A stretch of 64,000 bases of DNA from an uncultured Marinicella sp. (GCA_947502595.1 CANNAM010000011.1:1-64000); one strand, 5' to 3'. Numbered from the stretch's first letter, positions 7,017-16,744 are shown. Translations and numbers: made by a program. Notes: generated by a model not told the origin, from the sequence alone.

Positions 7017-9044
7017 TTGTGGCTTGAGTCCGCTGTACCCCTGATACCAGCTCCTGTAAAGTTGATAATAATCTACAGCTTTAAGCATTGGCTTTCGTAT
7101 GACAGCAAGATATCAGCTAAAATAAAGTATTCAACGATTGGAAAAACTTTGAAATTTTGGCTGCTGTTATTTGGCTACACCTTGCTTGTGTACTTTGCTT
7201 ACCAAAGCAGTTTGGATGCTGAGTTTGTTTATGATGACAACCGACAAATAGAAGCCAACCATTTGATTCAAAACCCTCAGTTGTACCGCCAAGCCCTGAT
7301 GTCAGATGTCTGGTCATTTAAAGCCGATGGGCAGACTGCTGTAAGTAATTATTGGCGGCCAACCTTTGTGGCATGGATGATGATCAATTATCAACTGTTC
7401 GGGCTTGATTCTCATGCTTGGCATGTCATCAACCTGTTGTTGCATTTATTGGTTGTAGTCATGCTGTTCTTTTTGTTGCGCTCTTGGTCAATCGGTTCAA
7501 CCCAAGCCCTGACTGTAGCTGCGTTGTTTGCATTGCATCCGGTGCATGTGGAATCCGTTGCTTGGGTGGCGGGTTCTCCAGATTTGCTGTTCAGTTTTTT
7601 TGCCCTCAGCGCTTTGTGGTGTTGGCAAATGTTTATGGGTATTGAGCACCGAAAATTTAAACACTGGCTGTTGGCTGTCAGTGCAATGCTGCTGTATGCA
7701 TTGGCCTTGGGTGCCAAAGAAGTGGCCATTTTGTTACCGCCATTATTTATCATGTTGGCCTATTGGCAAGGTAGGATCAGTACCCATTTATACCCACCTT
7801 GTTCAGCAAATTCAAATACAGCAATTGAGCAAGGTACCCGATTAAAGCTGGTGGCCGTCAGTCTGCTGTTTGTGGTGTTGGCAGTGGTATATTTTATAGT
7901 CAGGTACCAAATTTTAGGCTATGTCAGTAAACCACAAAGCGCCAATTTGCCCTTCAGTCATTTCATCTATTCACTGCCACAAGTGATTTGGTTCTACTGG
8001 CAACAACTGTTCCTGCCATGGTCAGGTGCAGCGAATTTCCCGCCTCGCGTTTTAGCCGAGTTTTCTGTTGCTCAGTTTTTACTGCCCTTGTTGGGAAGTT
8101 TGCTGTTACTGACAGCAGCGCTGTTTTTAAGCCGCAAAAGTCGGTTCCAAACTTTGGGTTTGCTTATATTATGCTTGCCATTATTACCTGCGCTTAATTT
8201 ATTTGCCTTTCACCATGAGCAACTGGTACACCACCGGTATTTGTACCTACCTGTTTTGGGGGTGTTGATGTTGTTGTTACCAGTCTGGCGTATCCTAATT
8301 AATCGCCAACAAGCAGTGATGGCATGGCTATTATTGAGCGTGCTGTTGCTGGTGTTTACATTCCAAAGTTGGCGTTTCAGTCAAATTTGGCACAGTAACA
8401 AAAGCTTATGGCTGCACACCACACAGATTGATCCAGACTCAGCTTTCAATTGGCAGCAACTCGCGAATGTGTATTTAGAGGCCAATCAATTGCCTGAGGC
8501 CACTGCTGCTTTTGAGCAGTCATTGGGCATTCAGGTGACGCCTCGCAGTCTTTATGGCTTGGCAAAAACCCAACATTTGGCGACACAACATGATGACGCA
8601 TTGGAAACTTTGCAACAAACCATAGCCCAACACAGCAGCACGGTTGATTTGTATTTAGCCTATCAAATATATGAGCTGTATGCAGTGGTATTGACAGCGA
8701 ATCATCAACTGGGTGCTGCAGAGAATCATTTACGAACCGCGATTAACAAACTGCCACAATACCAGGTGTTACTGATTGATAAGTTGGCTGTGGTTTTGTA
8801 TTTACAAAACAAAAAATCAGCGGCACTGCAGTTGTTAAAAGAAGCTGAACAAGGCGCAATTGAATCAACGCATATGGCGGCAAAGCTGGTGTTATTTAGG
8901 TTGGGGATGTTATACGGCGAATCCAATCAAATTGCTGCAGCCAAAGAGGCCTTCACAAACTACCTGTTACAGACACAAACCAATTCAGACCCAAGTTTCA
9001 CTGCATACAACAAAGCTGCACAAAACTATTTAAACAGCCATTAA
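7017..9044 (+). CDS. GT-C-like membrane glycosyltransferase with C-terminal TPR repeats (TMTC-like)
   Basis: Polytopic inner-membrane protein with about ten hydrophobic segments (residues ~45-460) and a periplasmic TPR-type tail (~470-675). FVYDDNRQIEAN directly after the first membrane segment matches the acidic loop-1 motif of GT-C glycosyltransferases, and HPVHVESVAWVAG resembles the TMTC/DUF1736 family that O-glycosylates proteins. Donor and acceptor are unknown. The frame is open from a TTG at 7017, but nothing before residue ~45 looks like this family. A TTG at 7149, just before KFWLLLFGYTLLVYFAY, is a likelier start. It has no operon partner. Confidence 0.7.
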   Translation: MWLESAVPLIPAPVKLIIIYSFKHWLSYDSKISAKIKYSTIGKTLKFWLLLFGYTLLVYFAYQSSLDAEFVYDDNRQIEANHLIQNPQLYRQALMSDVWSFKADGQTAVSNYWRPTFVAWMMINYQLFGLDSHAWHVINLLLHLLVVVMLFFLLRSWSIGSTQALTVAALFALHPVHVESVAWVAGSPDLLFSFFALSALWCWQMFMGIEHRKFKHWLLAVSAMLLYALALGAKEVAILLPPLFIMLAYWQGRISTHLYPPCSANSNTAIEQGTRLKLVAVSLLFVVLAVVYFIVRYQILGYVSKPQSANLPFSHFIYSLPQVIWFYWQQLFLPWSGAANFPPRVLAEFSVAQFLLPLLGSLLLLTAALFLSRKSRFQTLGLLILCLPLLPALNLFAFHHEQLVHHRYLYLPVLGVLMLLLPVWRILINRQQAVMAWLLLSVLLLVFTFQSWRFSQIWHSNKSLWLHTTQIDPDSAFNWQQLANVYLEANQLPEATAAFEQSLGIQVTPRSLYGLAKTQHLATQHDDALETLQQTIAQHSSTVDLYLAYQIYELYAVVLTANHQLGAAENHLRTAINKLPQYQVLLIDKLAVVLYLQNKKSAALQLLKEAEQGAIESTHMAAKLVLFRLGMLYGESNQIAAAKEAFTNYLLQTQTNSDPSFTAYNKAAQNYLNSH

Positions 9045-9073
9045 TTGGTGGCGCCTGTGTTTGCATAACTTTG

Positions 9074-9111
9074 AAAAAAAAGCAGCACTGCGTTGGTACA
9101 ACACAGTGCTG
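9074..9111 (-). terminator. Rho-independent terminator of the P-domain protein gene
   Basis: On the minus strand CAGCACTG and CAGTGCTG form an 8-bp stem with a 13-nt loop, followed by CTTTTTTTC, 50 bp past the stop of the gene at 9162-9770. Confidence 0.8.
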
Positions 9112-9161
9112 GTGATATTGGTTTAAATATACTTTACTGGGTTTTATAAAACTTTGATTAG

Positions 9162-9770
9162 TTATTCAAACCCATGTTTGAATATAATGTCATCTAAGAT
9201 GACCAGAAATAAATTTGATGCGGTGACTGAGCCGGTATCTCCGCCAGCATTGTCTGTTATGACCACCTGCCACAAACCATTGGGGTCATCACTGTAGGTA
9301 AATGATTCGACTATCTGTGTGGGGGTTGCATCGCCAACTCCAGATGTTCTGTAATCACCTTCTGGAATTGTACCGCCAACTAAGTTCACGGCAGTTTCCC
9401 AAAAATTCTCAGCACTGACAGAATCTGTGAAGTTGTAGACACCGCCCAAATCACTTGAATCGCCCGAACCAGTTCCTGTGGCTGATCCAGTTCTCCACAT
9501 GATGACATGTTCATCACCTGTAGGACTGATCAGCAATACATTCAAGTCACCTACCCAAGAGTGAGTTAAATCTAAATCCAGTTCAATGGCATTCACCTGT
9601 CCTACCAGTCCTGAGACGTTGTAATCGATGGTCAGTCCTGCAGTTGGTGAATTGTCTGGAATATTAAATGTGCCTGGATCTGGCACTACGCCACTGAAAG
9701 TTTGCGCACTTATTTGAGCATTTACAGTGCTCAGTAAAAACAACATTATTAACACAGTTAATTTTTTCAT
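9162..9770 (-). CDS. Secreted proprotein-convertase P-domain protein with GFE tail
   Basis: A 202-residue exported protein: signal peptide (MKKLTVLIMLFLLSTVNA), then a beta-sandwich P domain with the hallmarks HSWVGDLNVLLISPTG and GLWQVVITDNAGGDTGSV. P domains normally follow subtilisin-like proteases and help folding or adhesion; here no protease is attached. It ends DDIIFKHGFE, the tail shared by several exported proteins in this window. The frame begins two codons earlier (MGMKK, 9776); either ATG is possible. Monocistronic, with its own terminator. Confidence 0.8.
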   Translation of the reverse strand: MKKLTVLIMLFLLSTVNAQISAQTFSGVVPDPGTFNIPDNSPTAGLTIDYNVSGLVGQVNAIELDLDLTHSWVGDLNVLLISPTGDEHVIMWRTGSATGTGSGDSSDLGGVYNFTDSVSAENFWETAVNLVGGTIPEGDYRTSGVGDATPTQIVESFTYSDDPNGLWQVVITDNAGGDTGSVTASNLFLVILDDIIFKHGFE

Positions 9771-10034
9771 ACCCAATCCCTTGATTTAGTTATTAGAATG
9801 TGTTTGATGTTGTGCCAATTATTATATGCTGACAATAAAAACCAATACTAACTGTGCATTTGGGTTGAAAATAATTGTTTCAGGTCGGAAATAGGGGGTA
9901 TATGGTATGTGCAGTTTACCCATAAAAAACCATTAGTTACCTATAAAGTATCGGCTTATTTGTCTTTGTTTCGGCTGGCGTTTTATGTATTTGATTGTAT
10001 GATATGGGACGAACAGGGTATTGGGTCATAGGCT

Positions 10035-11834
10035 ATGAATTGGATAAAAAAAATGCTGTTGCCCTTATTTTTAATGGTGATGGCTTATGCTTTTTGGCAA
10101 AACAACAACAGCAAGTTAATCGCTGCTGGGGTGGCCATATTTTTATTTGGTATGTTGGCCATTGAAGATGGCTTTCAGCGTTTATCTGGAGGTGTTTTAG
10201 AGCGATTTTTACGTTCTTCAACCAATCGCCTGTGGAAGTCGCTGAGCTTTGGTGTCATCACCACCAGTTTGATGCAATCAAGTTCCTTGGTGTCGATTTT
10301 GACGATTTCGTTCTTGTCTGCCGGTTTGATTGATTTAGCGGCTGGCATAGGCATTATTTTTGGTGCCAATATAGGCACCACCACTGGTGCTTGGTTGTTG
10401 GCTGGCTTCGGCTTAAAAGTGGAGCTGTCAGCCTATGCTATGCCTATGCTGGCTTTTGGTGTGGTGTTGATTTTGCAAAGCAACAACAAGTTAAAGGCCA
10501 TTGGCTGGGTCATTTCAGGTATTGGTTTTTTATTCATGGGAATTCAGTACTTGAAAGATGGTTTTGATGCCCTCAATGAAACCATTGATTTAGCTGCATA
10601 TGCCATGACTGGCATCAAGGGCCTACTGGTGTACACGCTGGTGGGTGTGGCAATCACCGTGGTAATGCAGTCAAGTCACGGTACATTGGTGTTGATTATC
10701 ACCGCTCTTTCAAGCAATCAAATCAGTTACGAAAATGCTTTGGCGTTATCCATTGGTGCCAATGTCGGAACCACCATCACCGCATTTGTTGGTAGTTTAG
10801 GTGCCAATACAGAGGGTAAAAGGCTGGCGGGTGCGCATTTTATTTTTAACATTACCACCGCCATAGTGGCGATTATTTTAATGCCGTACATTATGTTGGC
10901 CGTTGAATGGCTGGGCGATAAATTCCACTTGGCTGCTGACAATTACACATTAAGATTGGCCATATTTCATACTTTGTTTAATGTGCTCGGGGTGCTATTG
11001 GTTGCGCCGTTCATTCGACCGATGGTTAAGTTTTTACGTTGGGTACTGCCAGAAAAAGGTTTGCTCATTAAACATCCAAAATACCTCAGTCCAGCTGTTT
11101 TGGAATCGAGCCATGCCACAGTGATGGCCGTCAAACAAGAAGCGCGACGGCTATATGGGTTGTCTTTGAAAGTGATTGCTAATGGCATTGGTTTACAGCA
11201 GGCTGAAATGTTGAACACGGTCACCAAGCTGTCGTTGGTTCAACACAGTAAAGCCATGGATCACCAAGACATCAATGCGGCCTATGCCACCAGAATCAAA
11301 CATATTTTTTCTGCAATTGTTGAGTTCGTGGTGCTTGCTAGGGGTAAAGTATCGGGAGAGTACGCCAAGAGTTTACAAGTGTATTCGCGGGCTGTACGGA
11401 AGTTGGCGTTGGCGATTAAGGCCATAAAACACTTACAAAAAAACTTAATGGTCCAACTCAACTCTCCCAATGAAGAAGTCAGGTATTTGTACAATGAACT
11501 GCGTTGGATGATCATCAATACGGTCAGGGAAATTGAAAAGATTAAATTAAACTCACAGTTCAGTCAAAACAAAGGTGCTTACAGAACACTGCAAAAATAC
11601 AATACACGGTTTGCCAGCAAAACCATCAAAGCAATAGAAGATAACATCCGAAAACAACAAATTTCAGCGCATCACAGCAGCTCATTAATTACCGATACTG
11701 AATATGCACGAAGGGCTTGTTTAAATTTGATTGATGCGGCTGAAAAGTTGTTTGTTGAGGGGGCCAGTCATGAGGTGCAAGCTGTTGATTTTTCTCAAGA
11801 ACCGCAGGCCATTGTTAATGAATTATCTCAGTAA
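10035..11834 (+). CDS. Na+/phosphate cotransporter (NptA/YjbB-like) with PhoU-like tail
   Basis: A 599-residue inner-membrane transporter for sodium-coupled phosphate uptake or export. It shows the two inverted repeats of the Na/Pi-II family, each with a QSS motif (SLMQSSSLVSIL; VVMQSSHGTLVL) and a GANxGTT motif (GANIGTTTGA; GANVGTTITA). The last ~240 residues are alpha-helical and PhoU-like. Some bacterial homologues act mainly in phosphate export. The start ATG is preceded only by a weak AGG. No Pho box was recognised upstream. Confidence 0.9.
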   Translation: MNWIKKMLLPLFLMVMAYAFWQNNNSKLIAAGVAIFLFGMLAIEDGFQRLSGGVLERFLRSSTNRLWKSLSFGVITTSLMQSSSLVSILTISFLSAGLIDLAAGIGIIFGANIGTTTGAWLLAGFGLKVELSAYAMPMLAFGVVLILQSNNKLKAIGWVISGIGFLFMGIQYLKDGFDALNETIDLAAYAMTGIKGLLVYTLVGVAITVVMQSSHGTLVLIITALSSNQISYENALALSIGANVGTTITAFVGSLGANTEGKRLAGAHFIFNITTAIVAIILMPYIMLAVEWLGDKFHLAADNYTLRLAIFHTLFNVLGVLLVAPFIRPMVKFLRWVLPEKGLLIKHPKYLSPAVLESSHATVMAVKQEARRLYGLSLKVIANGIGLQQAEMLNTVTKLSLVQHSKAMDHQDINAAYATRIKHIFSAIVEFVVLARGKVSGEYAKSLQVYSRAVRKLALAIKAIKHLQKNLMVQLNSPNEEVRYLYNELRWMIINTVREIEKIKLNSQFSQNKGAYRTLQKYNTRFASKTIKAIEDNIRKQQISAHHSSSLITDTEYARRACLNLIDAAEKLFVEGASHEVQAVDFSQEPQAIVNELSQ

Positions 11835-12049
11835 ACTGCGACTAATTATGCTTTGGTTGTCAGTTGATCATTGTATTTAAGTAGGTGTTGTTGGGTGGAG
11901 GGTGAAACCTCAACACTTGGGTACAAAACCAGCGCCAAATCCTAGGTCTAACAAGTCTGCAGCTAAATTTCAAGTCGTTTCAGTCAAAAGCCTTGCTCAA
12001 ATTCTTTTTTTTTGAAACAATAGAGAAAGTTTAAAAATTATATATCATC

Positions 12050-12520
12050 ATGATTGATCGAGATGGTTTTAGGCCCAATGTGGGCATCATCTTGCTCGAC
12101 AATGAAGGTCAAGTGTTTTGGGCCAAGCGAACCAGAGGCAATGGTTGGCAATTTCCACAAGGAGGGATTAACAGCGATGAATCCCCGGAAGAGGCCATGT
12201 TCAGGGAATTATATGAAGAAGTGGGGCTGAAACCTCACCATGTGGACGTATTGGGGTCAACGCCCGGCTGGTTAAAATACCAGTTACCCAGAAAGTTTCA
12301 CAAACGCGACTCTGACCCGTCATTTGTTGGGCAAAAACAAGTGTATTACTTGTTAAAGCTTTTAGAAGACGAATCCAAAGTGGATTTCAATACCACCAAT
12401 AAACCTGAGTTTGAAGCGTACCGTTGGGTGGACTTTTGGTACCCTGCAGAAAACGTGATTCACTTCAAAAAAGGTGTGTATAAACGTGCTTTGAAGCATT
12501 TGGCTTTCTTAAATAAATAG
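12050..12520 (+). CDS. rppH: RNA pyrophosphohydrolase (Nudix)
   Basis: Removes pyrophosphate from triphosphorylated mRNA 5' ends and so starts RNase E-dependent decay. The 156-residue length, the opening [15 protein letters not shown] and the motif WQFPQGGI are those of RppH. The Nudix box is complete at residues 38-60 (G-x5-E-x7-REL-x-EE-x-GL). No Shine-Dalgarno sequence is seen before the ATG. A 7-bp inverted repeat starts at its stop codon, between it and the next gene. Confidence 0.96.
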   Translation: MIDRDGFRPNVGIILLDNEGQVFWAKRTRGNGWQFPQGGINSDESPEEAMFRELYEEVGLKPHHVDVLGSTPGWLKYQLPRKFHKRDSDPSFVGQKQVYYLLKLLEDESKVDFNTTNKPEFEAYRWVDFWYPAENVIHFKKGVYKRALKHLAFLNK

Positions 12521-12554
12521 CTGAGGCAAGCCCGATTAACTCACATTCCTCAGC
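12520..12554. repeat. Inverted repeat between rppH and the dehydrogenase gene
   Basis: GCTGAGG and CCTCAGC form a perfect 7-bp stem over a 21-nt loop, beginning in the rppH stop codon. There is no U-run, so it is not a standard terminator. It lies directly before the likely start of the next gene and could affect its translation. Confidence 0.4.
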
Positions 12555-12561
12555 CAACAGC

Positions 12562-13428
12562 ATTGCGGTCATCATCACTGACCGCAATACCGATGCTTTG
12601 TGTCAACTGATACAGCAGAAATTACCCACAGTACCTGTGCAACAATGGCCGGATATCAATGAGCCTGAAAGTGTGCGCTTGGCTGTGTTGTGGGATCATC
12701 CTTTTGGCATCACCGCCAACATGCCGAAATTAAAACAGGTGGTTTCTATGGGGGCCGGTATGGACCACATCAATGCCGATAACAGCATTGCGCCCAATGT
12801 AAGCAGGTCACGCATTGTTACACAAGCACTGCAACACAATATGGTGCAATATGTATTGCAATACATACTGTACGACCATCGCCATCATGCCAGCTATTTA
12901 AAGCAACAGACACATCAACATTGGCAAGTGTTAGAAGATGCTGCGATGCCAGTGGTGGGCTTTTTGGGTTTAGGCAAGTTGGGGCAGTATGTGGCCAATC
13001 AATGCGCTGCACTGGGGTTCCAGACCATGGCTTGGACCGCGCAACAGCAACACCCTGATCATCCATGCCTGCATGGTAAAGATGGCTTGCGACAAATTTG
13101 TCAAAACAGTCGGTATTTAGTGGTGTTGTTACCGTTGAATGATGCCACTGAAGGCGTCATTAATCGCCAAACGCTGTCATGGTGTAACCCAAATACAGTT
13201 CTGATAAATGTTGGCAGGGGCGGGCATGTTATTGAAGCTGATTTAATACAAGCATTGGATGATGGGTTGATTAAACAGGCTATTTTGGACGTCTTTAATC
13301 AAGAGCCATTGCCTGCCAACCATCACTTTTGGAAGCACCCAAAAATCACAGTAACCCCACACAGTTCAGCCCGCTCGGATGTGACTCAGACAGCTGAACA
13401 AATAGTTAATTTCTATCATCAACTGTAA
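12562..13428 (+). CDS. D-2-hydroxyacid dehydrogenase, glyoxylate/hydroxypyruvate reductase A type
   Basis: NAD(P)H-dependent reduction of glyoxylate or hydroxypyruvate is the expected reaction. It has the Rossmann motif GFLGLGKLGQYVA, the catalytic Arg in NVGRGGHV, Glu in FNQEPLP and His in TPHSSARSD, all in GhrA order. The start is uncertain: the first ATG/GTG/TTG-type codon is a TTG at 12598, but the expected first beta strand (IAVIITD) lies upstream in frame with no ATG, GTG or TTG available, so an ATT start at 12562 is proposed. It follows rppH by about 40 bp. Confidence 0.82.
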   Translation: MAVIITDRNTDALCQLIQQKLPTVPVQQWPDINEPESVRLAVLWDHPFGITANMPKLKQVVSMGAGMDHINADNSIAPNVSRSRIVTQALQHNMVQYVLQYILYDHRHHASYLKQQTHQHWQVLEDAAMPVVGFLGLGKLGQYVANQCAALGFQTMAWTAQQQHPDHPCLHGKDGLRQICQNSRYLVVLLPLNDATEGVINRQTLSWCNPNTVLINVGRGGHVIEADLIQALDDGLIKQAILDVFNQEPLPANHHFWKHPKITVTPHSSARSDVTQTAEQIVNFYHQL

Positions 13429-13522
13429 ATGTTAATGGCCAACTGCTGGTAATTGATGCTCTAAGCAGCAGAAAAAGTTAAATACACTGTATAAACCAAA
13501 GCCTTTGCCTATAATAATTGTC

Positions 13523-14659
13523 ATGGGTGTGAAATCATGGCGAATGAATGTTTATGTGATGGTGGCTTTGTTGTTAAGTAACCAAGCTGCTGATGCGCTG
13601 TTGAATGCCAATACCGTTTGCACCCAACCTAACATCAATGCTGAGTTTTTAGAGTGTGCTGCGTTGGTTAATTTATATAACATCACGGATGGTGATAATT
13701 GGACCAATAACAGCAATTGGGGCAGCGCTGATATCAACAGTTGGTATGGCGTCAGTGCCTATGGACCACAAGTGCTTAATGTTTGGTTTTTAGAATTGGC
13801 CGCTAACAATTTGAATGGCATCATTCCTTCAAACATGTCCGAACTAACAGAATTACGCAGACTGGATTTAAGTCACAATAATTTGTTCAGTTTTATTCCC
13901 AGTTCATTTGGTGAGTTGGTAAATCTTGAGGTCTTGCTGCTAGGGGATAACCACCTCGATGGTGAGGTACCTGCTGAAATATCCGGATTGTCTGCATTGC
14001 GTATATTACATCTCCAGAACAACCAACTTTCAGGCCAAGTTATGCCAAAAGTTGTTGGATTGACTGCTTTGACAGACTTGTGGATAGACAACAACAGTTT
14101 TGTTGAAGCAATACCAGCAAGCATAAATCAGCTGGTTTCATTGCAGTATTTTTCTGCCCATAACGTCGGATTTTATGGCCAACTTCCCAGTAACATTGTG
14201 CAGCTGGATCAATTGCAGTACTTATTTCTGCCGAGCAATGACATCAGCGGTATTTTACCTTCATGTATTGGTCAAATGAGTAATTTACGGCAGCTCGATT
14301 TGTCTTTTAATCGGCTCACAGGGCATTTACCTGAATCATGGAGTGCTTTGGTGAATTTTGAGTTTATTGGCTTAACAGCCAATAAGTTATCCGGACCCAT
14401 ACCTGAAGCTTGGGGACAGATGACCGCCTTATTTGGCTTTTACCTGAATCAAAATCGACTGACCGGCATGGTGCCACTAGGTTTTGGTGATATGACATCA
14501 ATGAATCAGTTTTACCTCAATGCCAACCGCATGTCAGGCTCAGTTATTCCAGCTGAAATTAACAGTTGGTACCTACAGGTCCCCAATAAAAGCATCGCCT
14601 CGCAGGGTGTGTCTGAAGATATATTCTATGCGGGCTTTGAAGGCAGTTGTGGTTTTTAA
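13523..14659 (+). CDS. Secreted plant-type leucine-rich-repeat protein with extended GFE tail
   Basis: A 378-residue exported protein: signal region (MNVYVMVALLLSNQAADA), an N-terminal cap with CTQPNINAEFLECAALVNLY and GDNWTNNSNWG (the LRRNT-like opening of bacterial plant-type LRR proteins), then about ten repeats of the LxxLxxLxLxxNxLxGxIP type. It ends EDIFYAGFEGSCGF: the shared IF-x-x-GFE tail with five extra residues containing a Cys. ATGs at 13523 and 13544 are both plausible; an upstream TTG adds only extra residues. Likely an extracellular binding protein; ligand unknown. Confidence 0.8.
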   Translation: MGVKSWRMNVYVMVALLLSNQAADALLNANTVCTQPNINAEFLECAALVNLYNITDGDNWTNNSNWGSADINSWYGVSAYGPQVLNVWFLELAANNLNGIIPSNMSELTELRRLDLSHNNLFSFIPSSFGELVNLEVLLLGDNHLDGEVPAEISGLSALRILHLQNNQLSGQVMPKVVGLTALTDLWIDNNSFVEAIPASINQLVSLQYFSAHNVGFYGQLPSNIVQLDQLQYLFLPSNDISGILPSCIGQMSNLRQLDLSFNRLTGHLPESWSALVNFEFIGLTANKLSGPIPEAWGQMTALFGFYLNQNRLTGMVPLGFGDMTSMNQFYLNANRMSGSVIPAEINSWYLQVPNKSIASQGVSEDIFYAGFEGSCGF

Positions 14660-15441
14660 TGTTGCTTAGGTAGTTGGGTCAATAGCTGACTGATTGGCAA
14701 TGAAGTGTTCCAGCTATTGGAGTGATTTTTCCATAAAATTTGACCACTGCCTTGATGCACCAAGAAAGCACTGGCTTGTTTTTTACTGCTTAAATCCATT
14801 CCAACATGAGCGTAATCAGCTTGGCTGGCAATGGCGCCGGTTAACAGCACTGTGCCTAATTGTTTGATGATGCCGGTTGCAGATTGGTTGATGTGAAGGT
14901 ATAAAATCGCGGTGTTATCTGGCAAGTCCATGGCGGCAAAATGATAACCCATCTGCATGCCTCGATGACTGTGTTCATCCATCTGATGGTGGCGTCTGGT
15001 GGCCATGTATTTGACCATGATTCCTAAAAATTCTTGGTGTTGAGTGATTTGTTCTTTGCTGATATTTTGTTGAGCCAAAATGTAAGGTGGGTAGAGCAGC
15101 TCTGCTTGTAGTTGGTCTTTGATGTAGTGTTCCACAGGAAAGTCATTGTTAATCAACAAGCCACTGCTTAATAGGTAAGACTGAACTGCTGGGTACCCAG
15201 CCTGTTGCAAGCTTGCATTGGCTTGTGCCAATAAGCGGTCTAAGGTTGCTTGGTGGTAATAACTGTCGAAATCCCAATATTTGCCGACATCATCACGTAA
15301 ATTCAGGTAGTCGATCACCACCAACACTTGTTTAACCGGGTATTGTTCGGGTTCAGGGAACTGGTAAAGCAAGCTGCCCTTGGGCTGACAAGCAGTCAAC
15401 ACCAAAAACAACATAAAGAACAGCTTATGGCGCAGCATCAT
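14656..15441 (-). CDS. Predicted lipoprotein of unknown function
   Basis: About 261 residues with a lipoprotein signal (MLRHKLFFMLFLVLTACQ; lipobox LTAC). I do not recognise the family. The mature part is a mixed alpha/beta domain with a His-rich stretch (RRHHQMDEHSHRGMQMGYH) that could bind metal. Its start overlaps the end of the upstream amidohydrolase gene by 14-17 bp, so the two are probably co-translated and may work on the same substrate. A longer in-frame start (15471) would put ten hydrophilic residues before the signal and is less likely. Confidence 0.7.
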   Translation of the reverse strand: MMLRHKLFFMLFLVLTACQPKGSLLYQFPEPEQYPVKQVLVVIDYLNLRDDVGKYWDFDSYYHQATLDRLLAQANASLQQAGYPAVQSYLLSSGLLINNDFPVEHYIKDQLQAELLYPPYILAQQNISKEQITQHQEFLGIMVKYMATRRHHQMDEHSHRGMQMGYHFAAMDLPDNTAILYLHINQSATGIIKQLGTVLLTGAIASQADYAHVGMDLSSKKQASAFLVHQGSGQILWKNHSNSWNTSLPISQLLTQLPKQH

Positions 15442-16744
15442 CAAGCAACGTGTTTTTATGGATTTTGCCACCTTTCATTACAAAGCCGACGTTCAACAAT
15501 TGTTTGATGTCTTCAATGGGCGAACTGTTGACAGCGATGATGTCAGCGTATTTACCCACTTCAAGGGTGCCTAACTGGTTAGTCATATCAATCAAGTCTG
15601 CAGCGTTGATGGTGGCACTGACCAACACATCTGCATTGGACATACCTGCTTCACTCATCAATATGGCTTCTTCTGCATTGGTGCCGTGTTTGGAAATGGC
15701 GCTGTCGGTGCCAAAGGCAATTTTAACGCCGCCTTCATATGCTTTGATTAAGTTGCCTTTCATGTCACCACCCACTTTAATCGCTTTGGCAGCCACCGCA
15801 GGTGGCAGTATGTTAGTTTCTTCCGCCATTTTTTTGACAGTTTCACCAGCCAACAATGTGGGGACTAAATAGGCCCCGGTTTTTTTAAATAGCTTGATGG
15901 CCTCTGGACCGGTGTAGGTGCCATGTTCAATGCTGTCAACACCCGCTTGCAAGGCTGCAATGATGCCGTCTTCTTGGTGGGCATGTGAGGCGACTTTCTT
16001 GCCCATGCGCTTTGCTGCCAGCACCACTTCTTTCAGTTCGTCCATCTCCATTTGTTGCCCGGTGCCGGTGGCTCGATCGGTCATCACGCCGCCGGTGGAG
16101 GTTATTTTGATTAAATCTGCGCCGTACTTAATCGCATCTCTGGTGGCTCGACGGCAATCATAGGGTCCATCACAAATTGATCGGTCGGTATAAATTTCCA
16201 TTAAATCAGGTTTCATGCCACTGACATCAGCATGACCGCCGGTTATGCCTACGCCGCCCGCGGCAATCACACGAGGACCATCTATCCAGCCCTGTGCAAT
16301 GGCATCTCGGTAGGCATACATGTACTGTGAATCAGAACCCACATCTCTGACTGTGGTGAACCCAGCCAACAGTGTTTGCATGCCAAAGTGCACCGTGCGC
16401 ATGCCTTTGAGTTGGTCAGACATTTTCAGTGATTCGCGGTCATTGTTTGGCCCCAGTTCACCTTGCAGATGAACATGCATATCCATTAAGCCGGGCATCA
16501 CGAAGGCATGGCTTAAATCAATCACAGTCAAGTTTTCAGCCAACTCTTTAGTCAAGTCAAAGCGAGTATAGCCGTTTTCAATTGCAGTGATTTTGCCGTT
16601 TTCGACAGTAATGGTTTGTTGTTTGAGTGGTGCTTTGCCTGGTACTGCCAATAATTCACCGGCATAAATAACGGTTGTTTTAGCAACAACTGTGGTGCTA
16701 TTTAAAGCAATGATAATGGTACAAATCAACAACTTGATGGTCAT
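15425..16744 (-). CDS. Exported amidohydrolase (imidazolonepropionase/Xaa-Pro dipeptidase-like)
   Basis: A metal-dependent hydrolase of 439 residues with a signal peptide (about 1-21), so probably periplasmic. It has the amidohydrolase metal ligands in order: H90/H92 in DMHVHLQG, Lys213 in DLIKITSTGG, H254/H256 in ASHAHQEDG, H274 in SIEHGTY and D347 in AFGTDSA. The C-terminal segment GTLEVGKYADIIAV is the usual family tail. Relatives cleave dipeptides or cyclic amides; the substrate is not readable. It overlaps the downstream lipoprotein gene and is divergent from a lipocalin gene. Confidence 0.88.
   Translation of the reverse strand: MTIKLLICTIIIALNSTTVVAKTTVIYAGELLAVPGKAPLKQQTITVENGKITAIENGYTRFDLTKELAENLTVIDLSHAFVMPGLMDMHVHLQGELGPNNDRESLKMSDQLKGMRTVHFGMQTLLAGFTTVRDVGSDSQYMYAYRDAIAQGWIDGPRVIAAGGVGITGGHADVSGMKPDLMEIYTDRSICDGPYDCRRATRDAIKYGADLIKITSTGGVMTDRATGTGQQMEMDELKEVVLAAKRMGKKVASHAHQEDGIIAALQAGVDSIEHGTYTGPEAIKLFKKTGAYLVPTLLAGETVKKMAEETNILPPAVAAKAIKVGGDMKGNLIKAYEGGVKIAFGTDSAISKHGTNAEEAILMSEAGMSNADVLVSATINAADLIDMTNQLGTLEVGKYADIIAVNSSPIEDIKQLLNVGFVMKGGKIHKNTLLDDAAP

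Noticed and set aside
11880-11935. Possible terminator after the Na/Pi cotransporter
   Set aside because: Only a weak GTGTTG/CAACAC pairing with a large loop and no U-run.
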